This document shows positions 21,618-33,960 of a DNA stretch of 64,000 nt, in pieces. A model generated the notes under the pieces. The model made no database searches, was not told where the DNA came from, and saw only the letters and a list, made by a program, of their open reading frames with translations. This stretch comes from Fragum whitleyi (taxonomy: Eukaryota; Mollusca; Bivalvia; Cardiida; Cardiidae): positions 34,120,457-34,184,456 of the forward strand of contig OX411544.1 in NCBI GenBank assembly GCA_948146395.1, given 5' to 3'. A program made the position numbers and the translations under genes. Each line of letters opens with the position of its first letter. Position 1 is the first letter of the stretch.

Positions 21618-21720
21618 TGCCCTGCGATCAGGATGACAAACTGTGCAATTGCGTGCAAAGTAGCCTAAAGTTAAATTTGTTAAAAGTTTGCACCGTTTTG
21701 TCATCCTGAACGAAGGGCTT
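21618..21720. mobile_element. Short inverted element of about 100 bp
   Basis: GCCCTGCGATCAGGATGACA at the left and TTGTCATCCTGAACGAAGGGC at the right are inverted; CTGTGCAATT and AGTTTGCACCG extend the pairing. One half resembles 14770-14855. Confidence 0.6.
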
Positions 21721-22196
21721 GTGTCCACAGAGTTTGTGTTCAAGATCATTCGGGTCAGACTGTGCGGATGCATAGGCTAGCAAGAGGCTTTGCTTTGCAC
21801 TCATGTGAAATTGTGCAACATGGTCACGCACAGACTCATTTATGAAAACGCCGGGTTGAGGACAAGCAAATTCTTCTTATTCAGTATTATTTATTTATAG
21901 TATTTATTCTAGGCTATACCCTTTTTTTTAAATTCTAGATCAGTCCAAAATTACAAAAAAAGAGAGAAAAAAAATAACTTAATATATAAAATAAGAGAGC
22001 TTAAATGCAAAGATTTCTCCACACTGGGGCAGATTTCTTTTAGAACTAATCAATGCTTTTCATTGAGAAATAAAACTATTGTGTCTGCCAATCTGCTAGG
22101 CAATTGGTGGAATCACCTAAAATTAAATTGTTCAAAAATTAATATTTGGGTAGGGTAGCATTTTTTCCATTCAAATTCAGTAATGTTTCAGGTGTT

Positions 22197-22239
22197 TTAT
22201 TATTATCATTATTATTATTACTATTATTATTATTATTAG
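22197..22239. repeat. (TTA)n microsatellite
   Basis: About 43 bases of TTA with two single-base variants. Confidence 0.95.
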
Positions 22240-23553
22240 CCCTTGCCGTTCGCGCGAGGAAAACTCACCGAAATGTCCAAAAGAGCAGGAAAATGGTTAA
22301 AATTGTGCAATATAAAGAGAAAGAACCCCCTTTTTCTATGTTCGAGCCCACCTTTACAGAAATCAAAGATCTGCTACTGCGTTTTGCTTTCATTTCATGA
22401 TAGACTTGAGCGTGACATGATTTGCCCATAAAAGGGCCCTATGACTAAATAACTATTCAGCTCCTTTTTCGAAAATCATTTTAGATATAAACTAGATCTA
22501 GATCTTGTTCTCTGTGTTCAAAATCCCACATTTCACAATATTTCTCCTATTTAATCATTAATTAATCAATTTATTCATTAGATTTATTTTATCCAATTAT
22601 TCATTTATTCAAACTTTAATTCCAAATAGAACCTACATAGATCTAGTCGAAAACGACAGAGCGATTCAGCTTTGTGACGTGTTAAGTTTAGGTTTTCGTC
22701 TGCAAAATTAAGCGTAACGGTTGGTCTGATTTGACTCCACATTCAATGATTGAGCAGCAAAATATCGATTTTATCAAATAGATCTTTTTATTTCTATTTT
22801 TCTTCTCTCGTAAATTGAAGTTTTTTCTCTTGTAAAGTAAATTTAACACATAAAAAACATTCTTGTCTAAGGAATTTAACTCAAATGGCACAAACTTGCT
22901 GCAGAATCTAGTACAATCAGAGTGCCGTCCCTTTCCGTTCTGTAGTAAATGAGGGCGCTGCATCACTTTCCCACAATGCCCATATTTAGATTAGATTGAC
23001 AGATGCGGCTGCTGATTCTTCGTGGTAGGAAACAGTGATGTGTTAAAATAATGTCTCTTAGAGTCACCACCATGGTTTAATGATGAAATTAATTAAATAA
23101 ATAACGGTTGCTCAATAAGTGGAATTTTATGCACATATCTTAGCTGTTGTAATCGATCATCGCGGTAGCGTGTTGGCGGATAAAGCGTTCGGTTGCTGCC
23201 AGCATCACTTGACTGCAATGTAACTTTCGGTTTCTCGATATGGATTGTAGGGGATTAAATTGGATTTACTATTGAATTGTGACAGTTGATTCGTATGTCA
23301 TTTTGCTAAAATCATATGTAACATAAAGGATTTAGACTATTTTCGTGCGTTTTGGTATTCGTTTAGTCAGGTGAATAGAGGTGACATTATTTGGTGCTTA
23401 TCCTTCATTGAAAATGGATAAATGTGCTAGTCGTATTGATATTCAATGAAGTTCTAACTAGTTATTAATGGTTTTCAATAGGATATAGCCATATTGATAT
23501 TTCGGTCATACCTCAGGATTATAATAATCTTTATTAGTTATTTTTACTTTCAG
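22240..23553. other. Upstream region of the NCX coding exon
   Basis: No open frame of note. The NCX promoter and non-coding first exon could lie here or further left, but I see no clear TATA box or initiator. CTCTCATT and similar elements are too common to call. The segment just before the exon (23521-23553) is an ordinary polypyrimidine acceptor region. Confidence 0.4.
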
Positions 23554-23602
23554 AAACCATAATTTTAGACTGTGGTAATAAAGGCTCTAGTTTACAAGCA
23601 AA
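23554..23602 (+). other. 5' untranslated part of the NCX exon
   Basis: A 3' splice site, TTATTTTTACTTTCAG, ends at 23553, so the exon probably starts here with AAACCATAATTTTAG. 49 bases then lead to the ATG at 23603, whose context is GCAAAATGG. An upstream non-coding exon is therefore implied. Confidence 0.65.
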
Positions 23603-25320
23603 ATGGCTCAGCTGATGCTGCGAGTATGTGTTTGGTTTTTCATAGCCGTAGCTGTTGTGGATGTTGCTTCAGCTGCTTCAGCAACTGGAAATAAAACTGG
23701 TTATGTATGCACAAAAGATGGAGCCCCGTGTAAAAATGGACTTATCATTCCAATGTGGACGCCTTCTGGTAACCTCAGCCCAGGGGATAAAGCTGCCCGA
23801 GCCACTGTATACATGGCAGCGATGGTCTACATGTTCTTAGGAGTCTCAATTGTTGCAGATCGTTTCATGGCTTCAATTGAAGTTATCACATCAAAAGAAA
23901 AGGATGTTGTAGTGAAAAAGCCTGATGGGGAAACACAAGTAGTAAGTGTAAGAATTTGGAACGAAACTGTTTCGAACTTGACTTTAATGGCCCTTGGTTC
24001 ATCAGCTCCAGAAATTCTGCTGTCTGTTATTGAAATCTGTGGTAATACATTTGAAGCAGGTGACTTGGGACCTAGTACTATTGTTGGAAGTGCAGCATTT
24101 AACTTATTCATCATTATTGCTATATGTGTAGCTTGCTTACCAACAGATGAAATAAGAAGGGTGAAACATCTGCGTGTGTTTGTTATCACAGCAACATGGA
24201 GCATATTCGCCTACCTCTGGTTGTATTTCATTTTGTCCGTATCTTCTTATGGTGTTGTAATGATCTGGGAAGCTGTGGTTACCTTCTTGTTTTTCCCTCT
24301 AACTGTATTGACTGCCTATATAGCTGACAAGAGAATTCTGTTTTATAAATACATGTCCAAAAAGTACAGGTCAGGAAAGCAGCATGGTGTTATTGCAGCT
24401 ACGGAAGGAGATACTGAGCTTGGCAAGGCTAATCACGTTGGGGATGAGGTTGTTTTCCAAGGTGTTGATTCTAAAGATCCTGAAGTTAGAGAATTTGAGA
24501 AGCATCGTAAAGAATTCATGGAAATATTGAAAGAACTGAGGAAAAAACACCCTAACACAGATATGAAGACTCTTGAAGAAATGGCAGAGCTTGAGGCCAT
24601 TAACCGTGGTCCAAAGAGTCGAGCTTTTTACCGCATTCAAGCCACAAGAAAACTGACTGGTAGTGGAAATGTCATCAAGAAATCCAAAATTGAAAAGAAA
24701 GCAAGCCTTGAAGATGTGAAGGTCGACTTTGATGATGATGTAACAAGAGTGTTCTTCGACCCTGGACATTACACGGTCATGGAGAACGTCGGCACTTTCA
24801 ATGTGACTGTATCAAGACAAGGTGGTGACTTAAGCAAAACGCTCTACGTAGACTACAAGACCGAAGATGGAACTGCCAATGCTGGATCAGATTATGAATA
24901 TGCTGAAGGAACACTACACTTCTACCCTGGAGAGATGCACAAACAGTTTCCTATCACAATTATTGATGACGACCTATTTGAAGAAGATGAGCATCTCTAT
25001 GTTCGCCTCAGTAATTTGAGAGTTGGCAACTCCGAAGGACTATTTGAGCCTAATAGTGCGGGTGAAATCGCTAAATTGGCTACTCCGTTCATGGCAACTG
25101 TTATGATCTTGGATGATGATCATCCAGGTATATTCCATTACGAGGAATCTGAATTAACCGTGTCTGAGGCTGCTGGTGAGATCGAAATTAAAGTGGTGAG
25201 ATCATCTGGAGCAAGAGGTACTGTGAAAGTGCCCTTCAGTATCATCGAAGGGTCTGCCAAAGAGGGAAAGGACTATGAGCCCGTTGACCATGAGCTGATA
25301 TTCCAGAATGACGAAATAGA
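23603..25320 (+). CDS. SLC8A: Sodium/calcium exchanger (NCX), first coding exon
   Basis: This exon encodes the first 572 codons and two bases of the next of a plasma-membrane Na+/Ca2+ exchanger, which moves three Na+ in for one Ca2+ out. Seen in the sequence: a signal peptide (residues 1-24); membrane segments from about 68; the alpha-1 repeat with [20 protein letters not shown] at 125-144 and [15 protein letters not shown] at 153-167; the XIP-like basic stretch [17 protein letters not shown] at 244-260; the first Calx-beta domain (CBD1) at about 380-505 with Ca2+ ligands in [26 protein letters not shown] and LDDD; and the start of CBD2 from 506. The family is usually about 900-970 residues, so the last exons are absent. 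The donor is GA|GTGAGT at 25321, after NDEI, where vertebrate exon 2 also ends before mutually exclusive exons. The Ca2+-binding acidic residues look intact. Confidence 0.97.
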
Positions 25321-25326
25321 GTGAGT
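25321..25326 (+). other. SLC8A: NCX 5' splice donor
   Basis: GTGAGT follows directly after the phase-2 bases GA. Reading through gives TGA at 25322-25324, so the open frame ends at a stop inside the donor and the true protein must splice here. The later part of CBD2, the C-terminal membrane segments and the alpha-2 repeat are downstream. Confidence 0.93.
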
Positions 25327-25371
25327 ATATTGTAGTCTTATCATGGATAAAAAGGAAAGCTTTTGAATAAA

Positions 25372-25612
25372 GTTAACTCTAAACTCCCCATTTTTTGAAA
25401 TTCCAGATTGATCCAAATTGAAGGAAATTGTAGAAGTTAATGAAAAAAGGGTGTGGGTGCAATTTCAAATAAAACCTTAAAAATAAAGTATAAAATATTG
25501 TTGTAAAGGAAGAAATTGCGTGTAGCAAGCAATTTCTTCTTTCTCCACAATAATTTCTCAAGTACAAAATTGCAATGGTGTAAAAATCGAAGGGCTGTAA
25601 CAGATAAGGTTA
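25372..25612. mobile_element. TTAA-flanked hairpin MITE related to family A
   Basis: It starts GTTAACTCTAAACTCCCC and ends CAGATAAGGTTAAAG, with a hairpin GAAGAAATTGC / GCAATTTCTTC at about 25508-25540. The termini differ from family A, so it may be a separate but related family. It sits about 50 bp after the NCX donor. Confidence 0.5.
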
Positions 25613-26224
25613 AAGAAAATGAGAAAAGAAGGGATGACTTTAATCTATGATCAGTTAGTGTAAATCGTAGATTATCCAAATCAAAAAAAAAAAAAAGAGG
25701 AATAAAACAAAGCTGTTTTAAGTTAGAAATTCAAAAGAAATGTAAATTCTTATACACTTAATATAGGTTTACACTTATCCATTAAAAGCCTTATCAAATT
25801 CAGTCTTGAGAGGAAACTGGTATCATTTCATGCAAATTGCAGATGAATAATGAATATACCATAGGTGAATAGGTAATTGTACTCTTTTAAATGGAGCTAT
25901 TTTGAGAATGATATTCTATTAGCCTAAACTTATCAATTATTTCACTTTCAACCAGCATTTTCTACACTAAACATGGTATCAAGCTGCAAAATGAAAATTA
26001 AATTATTAGTAAATGGGTCATGTCTAAAGTAAAAGATTTAGTTCATTGGCATATTGTGCCATTTGTTAAAACACAGTTGCATACACATTTTGATGTAAAA
26101 AAAAAAGACAAAAAAAAAAGAGGGGTGCACTGCAAGTGTTAGAGATTAAATAAAGTATTATAGAAAGTTGTACATACACACAGTTTAAGCTAGAGATATT
26201 TTAACTAGAAAAAGAAGACATTTT

Positions 26225-26460
26225 CTAAGGGAGAACCACAGGTCGTTCTTGCAGAAAGGGTTACCCCTGGCAGCCATAGCCAGGCCCTCTCTCTTTTAAG
26301 CTGATGAAGAAAAACTAGAGAAAACAAGAAATTAGGCTACACATTCTCCTCCCATTAGTATTTTGAGCCTCTGGACCTGTGGCATGGCAACTTCTACCAG
26401 TCCTCCATATAAACCACAGGTCTCGGGACCGAGAACCGGTGTTAGTGTCGATCCCTGCTT
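26225..26460. mobile_element. Worn element with GTTAGTGTCGATCCCTG end (family J)
   Basis: The right end, CCGGTGTTAGTGTCGATCCC, and the inner TGGCAACTTCTACCAGTCCT match 29920-30279. The left end is unclear. Confidence 0.45.
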
Positions 26461-26987
26461 TTAATTTTGGGAAGATAGGACCCTGTAGTCCCTAAGTTAC
26501 TGAATCAAACCTATACATGTGTCTCTATATGAGACTAAGTGGATGCACTATTTGCAGATTTTTGATACATCTAAATTAACTGACACTTTTCTAATTCCCT
26601 AATAATACCCCATAAAATATAATCCTAATCTCATTTGCAAAAATATTTACATATGATATTATAATGGGTAAAGATAATCCAAAAATACTTTTTGACCCAG
26701 TTACAGAGCAAAAAGTCTACACAAATTTCACTCATAGGCAGCCAAAAACCTCTTAAATCATGAAAAAGCTGGAGTAATAAGGTTTTGATTGCAAAATAAA
26801 CATCCAAAGATGATTTGCAAAATCTTTTGACTACAATTTAAGGTATCAGTATGTCGTTTTTATAACAAGCACTTTTCTAAGTTATAATGATGGTAGCCAT
26901 TTAACCTTGGATTGTTTGCAGAAAGGTTTACAGTTTAATTTTTATGTAAATACTTGGTAGCGACTTACTGAAACATCTATATCGCGT

Positions 26988-27190
26988 CTTTCAGGCCCTT
27001 TTCCCTTTAATTTGAGGTGAATTTCCTCTGAACAATCATATGAATGATTGTTCAGAGGAAATTCATCTCAAATCAGAGAAGAAGTCTCTAAAAGTTCCTT
27101 ACATTTAGGCATTTGAAGTAGTTTTTTTTTTACTAAAAAATGTAGGTGTGTTTCTATTTGGGAGGGCACTATTATTAGAAGAAACATGGT
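26988..27190 (+). mobile_element. Hairpin MITE family C, copy 2
   Basis: A near-perfect palindrome with arms GAGGTGAATTTCCTCTGA and TCAGAGGAAATTCATCTC (27013-27070) is followed by GTTCCTTACATTTAGGC, an A/T stretch, and GGGAGGGCACTATTATTAGA to the end ACATGGTATG. Copies at 41272-41470 and 57969-58171. Confidence 0.8.
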
Positions 27191-27691
27191 ATGAAGGATC
27201 CAGTCCATGTTGCTGGGTATGACATCAAGGTTCAAATTCCTGAATGTCCAGAAACAATGCAGTTTCCTTGTCTTTGAATGATTTCTTCTCACTTTATACT
27301 TGATTTTCCTTCATTTTGGTCTTTTAAAAACCAAGATATCAAATTATCGATTATTTTTGTAGATAGATTTTTTTATGGGGTTCATGATATAAAATATTGC
27401 TGCATAAACCTTGTTATGTGAGGTTTTAAGCCATTGACCCCAAAATATGTCTTAGTATTATTTAAAAATTACTATTCACAAGCTTAAACTTAATTGAAGT
27501 CAGGTAAAGAGTTGAATGTTTACAAGGTTTTTAAATGGCATTGTGAAAGTTGTATAAAGAAACTCAATACCTCCCCCACACCTTTTGTACAAAAAGTCTA
27601 TCAGCTACCCTTTTGGCCATGGATATTCCATAGATATAATAAAAGGATCATACAAGTTTGATATATTTACCATTTTTTTAGGAAACTATCT

Positions 27692-27780
27692 TAACCCTTG
27701 TCATACTGAATATAATCTTGGCAAAATTACACCTTAATCAAAGTAATTAAAGTACACTATTTGCGAGTCTGTATTATAAA
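27692..27780 (+). mobile_element. Partial family B MITE
   Basis: TTAACCCTTGTCATACTGAA at the left with TATAATCTTGGC after it matches the family B terminus. I do not find a matching right end nearby. Confidence 0.4.
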
Positions 27781-28089
27781 GAAAAATAAATTTGCCCATT
27801 GTCTATTCTAGGATTTGAAAAGTAGGGAGGAATTATGTAGAAAATCGTCAACATTCCAAAAAAGATGTAAGCTGTTACCCTTTCTCTTTGTAAATAAAAT
27901 ATTAAAATCCCCAATCACCTTCCAAAACAGGGTGGAGGGGGGGCCTTGTTAATATTTGTAGACCATAAATTGATTGACAAAGAAAACTATTATCAATTTG
28001 ATAAGACAGGTATTTTGAGGACTCACTGTTTATCCACTTTAAAGTTGATCTGGCTGCTGTCAAAGGTAGAAGCAGGAGGAAGTTTAGAT

Positions 28090-28352
28090 TTGTGACCCGT
28101 CATGCAAAAAGGGACCACCTCGGTAGTGTGTAATATGTCGACTCTCATCAGACTGCGCGGGTTGTGCAGGCTGACTAGGATTGAAACTCTTTGCCCTTTT
28201 CTAATTTTCTTAGCCTAGAATTATAAGTCTACATTCCTGTACAAGAAATATTCGTAATGCAACCACTGGTTGACCTCTACTGGAACAAATCTCTTTTTTG
28301 CAATTTCACTTTACTGAGTTATGAATGGTCCCTTTTCGCATGACGGGTCAAA
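28090..28352. mobile_element. GTGACCCGTC MITE, copy 2
   Basis: TTGTGACCCGTCATGCAAAA at the left and TTTTCGCATGACGGGTCA at the right are inverted, and GGGACCA/TGGTCCC extends the pairing. The inner GCGCGGGTTGTGCAGGCTGA is a worn form of the hairpin seen at 17650. Confidence 0.8.
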
Positions 28353-28383
28353 TGATTCGCATGATTGGATTTATCACTTACCA

Positions 28384-28622
28384 TATGAGCCTGTGTTTGA
28401 CACTTCCAATGATTTCATATGTGTGTGGAAGTGATACTCACAACAGCCTGTGCATCTGCACAGTCTGATCATAGTCTTTTCTTTAGACCACTCTGGACCT
28501 ATAAGGTCTGTTCACAATCCCAGAATAATTTGAATGCACTCTGAGATTGTCCAGACCGCTTTATGTCTGTCAATCACACACACACACATATAATTGCTGA
28601 AAATGTCACACGCAGGCTCATA
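28384..28622. mobile_element. MITE family I, copy 2
   Basis: ATGAGCCTGTGTTTGACACT to GTCACACGCAGGCTCAT, clearly inverted ends, with GCCTGTGCATCTGCACAGTC in the middle. A short (CA)n run lies near the right end (28576-28590). Confidence 0.8.
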
Positions 28623-29225
28623 TTTTGTTGCATGCTAGCCCTGTTTAGCTTCATACAATCATTAGGGCATTATTTCTCTAAGCTTACAACAAAAGTCAAA
28701 CCAAGGGAGACTTTGTTGGAAAAAGACACAGACCTCAATCTACTTCTACCTTGTGTTTTTTTACCTTTAAAGTTAAACTTTTGTTTTGAAATCTTTTAAG
28801 ACATTTTGACTGCTTAAAGTGTGATATATCGGTGTTATATCATGACTAGATTGCTTAAGTTAAAGGTTTAGAATCCATAAAAACTGTCACCATCTTTTAT
28901 GATGGTCATATGGCAGCTGACCTGTTGCCTCATGCTACAACAATCATGTTTAAGACACTTTTTAAACTGATTTTGTGACTTACAATATGCCCCTGGTCAA
29001 GAAAAATATTCCAAAAAGTGGCAAGAAACCATATCAATACTGCAAAACATACATTGCAAAGATGTCAGTACCTGTGTTTTATTCCTGTCAGTTTGTCTGT
29101 ACATCCATCGGTCTGTTTGTTCATAAAACCTAACATAATCTAAGTCATGCATCTATGTTTTCGCTTACATGTATTTAAAAACTGCTAGAACTTGTAGCAA
29201 ATGTCACATTATGTGTACATGTACA

Positions 29226-29350
29226 GGGGGCATGATGAAAGGGGGTAAAGCCAGTCTAAAATCTTTATTTTCCAATCAAACCCTATGTTGGGGATGTTTA
29301 TTTGAAGTGTCTCATTGAGAATGATACATGTCCAACATTATTATAGAGCA
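29226..29350. mobile_element. MITE family F, copy 1 (worn)
   Basis: Contains AACCCTATGTTGGGG, TTTGAAGTGTCTC and GAGAATGATACATG in the order of the better copies at 33840-33960 and 37110-37235. Confidence 0.4.
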
Positions 29351-29576
29351 TAACTAAAGACATTGCTCTTATTCCCACGTTAATTGTTGTGTTTTAATAA
29401 ATTTATTAAACAACGATGGTATAAAACAAAAGTGAAACTGTTAGACATGACAAAAATTTTCCGGCATATTTGTAGGTATGTAGCTAGTTTAATATCGTTT
29501 TGCAATTTCTGTTTAATTTATACTCTTCTTATTCTTTTTATGCAATAATAAGATTCAATTCATGTTTTTTCAGGCT

Positions 29577-29665
29577 TGAACATTTGCAGAGACTCTAAAG
29601 AGGCTTTACTACCCTGAGCTTCGTACTCTGGAGTTAAACCATTAATCGGGTCTCTGCAAATGTTA
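29577..29665. repeat. Inverted element of about 90 bp
   Basis: The arms TGAACATTTGCAGAGAC and GTCTCTGCAAATGTTAAC enclose about 50 bases that include CCTGAGCTTCGTACTCTGG. Confidence 0.75.
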
Positions 29666-29919
29666 ACGCCCTCAAAAATGTGCTTTAATCCTATTGTGGC
29701 ATCCTAAGAACCCTTATTCTTAGAGTATACATTCCAACGGATTCCATGAATATTGGTTTCCTATTGAAAGTGTTATATTTTTCAGTGTGGGCAGTACGTC
29801 TTTACAAATGTGGCAGGGAAGCTAGTATTTTCTTGTCAGCTATTGATTTACATGGTGGACTGAATGGGCATAAACAGTTATCCTAGTCTTAAAGGCAGGA
29901 CTTTTACTATTGCCAGGGG

Positions 29920-30279
29920 TCGACACTAACTTTTAATGGTAGCAGCCTGAAGGACCTGTAAGCCATAAATCTTACAGGTCCTCCCTGAAGGTAACTGGTC
30001 ATCTATGAAAACAATACTAATTAGGAGCAAATTGTAAAGAAAATAGTGTGGTAAAAGAAGATATTGCTTTTGACAAGCAATTTCTTCTTTTCCCACAATG
30101 TTTTTATTGGATAAGGAAAAAGAAATAGTATGGGAATGGCATTTTTTTTCAAAACTGGATTGTCTAGGAAATAATGTGACCATTAACTACAGTCCTGAAG
30201 GACCTGCACCATAGAAGCTTCTACCAGTCCTTCCTGAAATTCACAGGCCTGAGGACTGGTGTTAGTGTCGATTTCTGAT
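29920..30279. mobile_element. hAT-like MITE family J
   Basis: It starts CAGGGGTCGACACTAACTTT and ends GGTGTTAGTGTCGATTTCTG. The CAGGG/CYCTG termini are of hAT type. Inside are GGACCTGTAAGCC, a hairpin GAAGATATTGCTT / AAGCAATTTCTTC at 30056-30090, and CTTCTACCAGTCCTTCCTGA. A worn copy is at 26225-26460. Confidence 0.6.
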
Positions 30280-32735
30280 TGCAAACATCAGATTCATTGT
30301 TGATTTATCTTTGACCTTTATGATACTAACATTTTCTTTGTAACCAATTAGTGGTCCAGAAAGGATCATTCTAGAAGCAGGTTTTGCCAGTATTAAACTC
30401 GTAAAAACAAATAAGTAGCCAGGACCCTCAAAACCATCTGATGAGTCCAAAAAATTCTCCTCAATTCTTTTCTTAAGATTAAATTGCCAAATTATCATAT
30501 ACCAATTATATTCTGTACCTTTAACAAACTCTAAATTCACATAAGAAAAAGATCTTTGTGCTTAAATGAAATAGTCTTTATTTAAAGCAAGGTTTCCCAA
30601 ACTATAAGATAGGGCCCCATAAGATCCAATTATTGAGTCCTCTGGTTTTGTCGATGTCAGACTAAAAATGTGAGTGAAGAGTATTTTGTAACCGGCTGTT
30701 GAACTGTTCTGATTCAGACGTATTATGAATATTGAAATGACAAACAATAGATTTTTCTTGTTACATGTTTTGTATTATGTTGCCTTATACTCCAAATGGT
30801 TTGTATTGTTAGATAACTATCTAAGAGCCCCCTAGGATCTTGTATATGATATCAGGATTGCTTGTCCATTTTGTCAAAGTTTTTCAGCTTTCCTTTTTAC
30901 AAACACGGAGATCAAGTTAAGATATTCTGATCTGCCCTATTTTGTTGGATGAGAAAAAATTCTGGCTCTGTATGTGCAAGACTTGCTTTTGTGAAGTTAG
31001 ACAAATTACTACATAACTCAGGTGTTCTGAAATGTTTTGAAAGTCAACTTGTCCATGGACAAGTAACAATCACAATCTGGCTTGTCTGTATCAAAAACCT
31101 TCTTGTCCGTTATTGTTCATAAACATGATTTTTCCCCAAATAAATAGTCTTATTTTTTCTAATGTTAAAGTTACTTTGGTATTGCTTTAAGAAGCATTTG
31201 TAAAATAGTTTCATTTACTGTTGACGTAAGAAATAAGGTATTCACTTTATAGAAATCAGCTAACTTTTACTGTAAGAAAGTATTACACTTTTTTTCTTGA
31301 GATTTCTCACTTGTCCACAGACAACTTAGTAAGGAAAATCTGCTTGTCCTTGCAGCTTAATGGACAACTCGGGCAGCTTATTTCAGAAGCACTGATAACT
31401 TCAGCAAAAGAGAAAATATTGCTTCCTTATAATTTGTAAGGCAATAAGATATTAATAATTTTGATGATGAAAAATGAACACAGAAGCCATGTGGAACTAG
31501 AGATGATTCCCTGATTGATTGTACTCCATGTGGAGATAATGAATGACTGGATGATAAGAGAACATTCTGGTGTGTTGAACCCTCCATGATTGGCCATTCT
31601 TTGTATTGACCACATACTGCTACCATTTGTTTATGCAAATCAAGCTCTTTATTCATGTGAATATTGATCTAATGGGCTTTCTGTTGAATTAACCAATTAT
31701 TCCCAGATAATTTACAAAAAATATGTCATTCCTGCAACTATGTATTGGAAAATGGACGGTGAAGACATGAATGTAGGCCTGTAATCAACATATGCATTGA
31801 AGCTTTGATTTATGAGATGGTGATGCTCTGATGGGTATACATAATAGTAAAATTATAAACATATTCCGAATTAAGAAGTAAGACTGTAAGAACATATTTG
31901 AGACTGTAAAATTTTTCTGAAAGATCAGTAACTGTTATGATATATATCAACACAATCTTTATGTTAAAGAAAGTCATTTCAAATGAAAAAGGTTATAAAG
32001 TAATGATCCAAAAGTCTTAGAAACTGGGGATTCACTGAGCCTTTTAGGTTAACTTATTACTGATTACATGTATTCATGCTAGGAAAATCTCATTCAACAT
32101 CATTTGTGAAATCCATTTCATTTTGTACATTAGACTACAATGCCAATATTAAATCAAAGTGCTGGCAGTACTGGAAATGAGTAGTTTTCTGTCATCCGTC
32201 TAGAAATTTGGCTTTACTTAAATTTTGTGAATACAATCATGATTGATTTACTTATTTTGCATCATAAAAGTCAATGATTCCTAAAATGCAGTCATCTAAA
32301 TCAAAGTTTAAAATTTCTTTGCTATTCAAACTTCTTAGTTCTATGAAAGGCCTTGATTTCCAAATTTGTCATAAGACTTGGCAGTTTTTCAAAATTCTGC
32401 ATGTAAGGTGCACAATTTTGAGGAATTACTTATTCCAAAGATTACTAAGAAAATGTGCACAAAATTGATAGCAATATGTAATCACCTCTCACAAGATTTG
32501 TTCTTGCAGAATAGATTAATTCATATCAAAAGAAACCAAGACCTTAAAATTTCTTTTTCAAGTAATATGGTACAGACATAAATCGTATTTTTGTGATGCC
32601 ATAAGCTTGTTACTGTAGTGTAGAGATCAGATCAATCAGAAGCAGGCAGCAACTAGTTCTCACTTGGAGTGTTACATGTCTGACAAGGGGGGAGTTGATA
32701 CAAAACAGATTACGGCACTATAATTCTTCATTCTT
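30280..32735. other. NCX intron, mostly featureless
   Basis: I see no exon or RNA gene. The part 31020-31375 has ACTTGTCCATGGACAAG near its left and CACTTGTCCACAGACAAC near its right, which may be an old family D-like element. Short frames here have no recognisable domain. Confidence 0.4.
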
Positions 32736-32739
32736 GATA

Positions 32740-32830
32740 AATACCTTTCTTGTAGTTACTGATTTGAATTGTCTCAAAGAGACAATTCAAATGAGTAGCC
32801 ACAATGTAGGTTTTATTATAGAATTGTGAA
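32740..32830. mobile_element. MITE family F core, perfect hairpin
   Basis: TTTGAATTGTCTC and GAGACAATTCAAA pair perfectly at 32764-32792, followed by TGAGTAGCCACAATGTAGG. Same family as 33840-33960, 37110-37235 and 38010-38080. Confidence 0.7.
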
Positions 32831-33839
32831 AAAAGTATTTATACAAAATCAAAATTAACCCTGCTATCTGTAGCTCGGAAAAGTCTACTTCTCGGAAAAT
32901 ATTCTCTTTTTTTGCTAGCTCTGGGAGATAAATGACGGCAGACTTGGGATGTGATAATGTTACCTATATTATTGTGTAGGTAAAGAAATACCACAAAGAA
33001 TATTGTCTGTTTGATATGCCATTGTGGAGAATGTATCAACTCTGAAACTGCATGCACAACCCTGTTGCTGTACATTCTACGGGCTTCATTCAGGTTGTTT
33101 GAATCTGTTGAATTTGGGTGTGCTCTCATTTCAACTTGAAAAGTTAAATAGGAGGGTTAATTTGTAATCAAAAGGTTATGTGCTCTCTGGCAGAGTGATT
33201 AAACAGTTGCTAGAATCCATTGCTCCTCTCTCAAACATAATAAGATCTGGTACAATTTAGTTAGAAATTTCCCGTCTAAGGAGCCTTAATTTCCCACTTA
33301 AGTAAAGGGCGGGTTTTTAGATTTCCCTAATAAGATTTTTCACAAAATTCTATGTCTGCATATTGTTATAAGGAAAAACTAGAATTTATGCATTTTCAAG
33401 GCAGAATCTGTCTTCATTCCAGGCTTATTTTGCTTAAGGCTTTCGTATGGTAGGTTACAAAAAATCCACAAAAAAATGATAAGTCAGACCTTAAAATTAC
33501 GTAAAAATTTTAATTGTAAGCAGTAACAAAGGATACAAGATTTATTTCAGAAGAAAAAAATGGCAATATGTTCACTAATAATGGATTGTCATATAGAAGC
33601 CAAGGTGGACAGACAGAAAGACAAAAGATTTCGAAAATGATGCTATAACTTCAGTTATGTGGCAGCTGCACACTGAATTCATCGGTAAATGCTTTGAAAT
33701 TGAACATTCAAATTTAGAAATATTGTGGAAACATTGTTAATTTTATACATTCTAATATAATTTTCTATGTCTCTTATATAAAATATGCTAGTGACTTATA
33801 TATGCATTTGGTAAGCATTGTAATCAGAAGCATTAACAA

Positions 33840-33960
33840 GAAGGGTTAAAGCTGTATTAAAATCATTATGTCTCAATTAAATCCTATGTTATATGTACTC
33901 ATTTGAATCATCTTACCAAGATGATTCCAATGAGTACCTACAATACAGGGTTTGTGTGAG
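33840..33960. mobile_element. MITE family F
   Basis: AAATCCTATGTTATATG at the left, GTACTCATTTGAATCATCTT pairing with AAGATGATTCCAATGAGTAC in the centre, and CTACAATACAGGGTTT at the right. Inverted throughout, about 120 bp. Confidence 0.75.

Noticed and set aside
23827..24769. Two minus-strand frames of 125 and 132 codons
   Set aside because: They are shadows of the NCX coding exon on the opposite strand.
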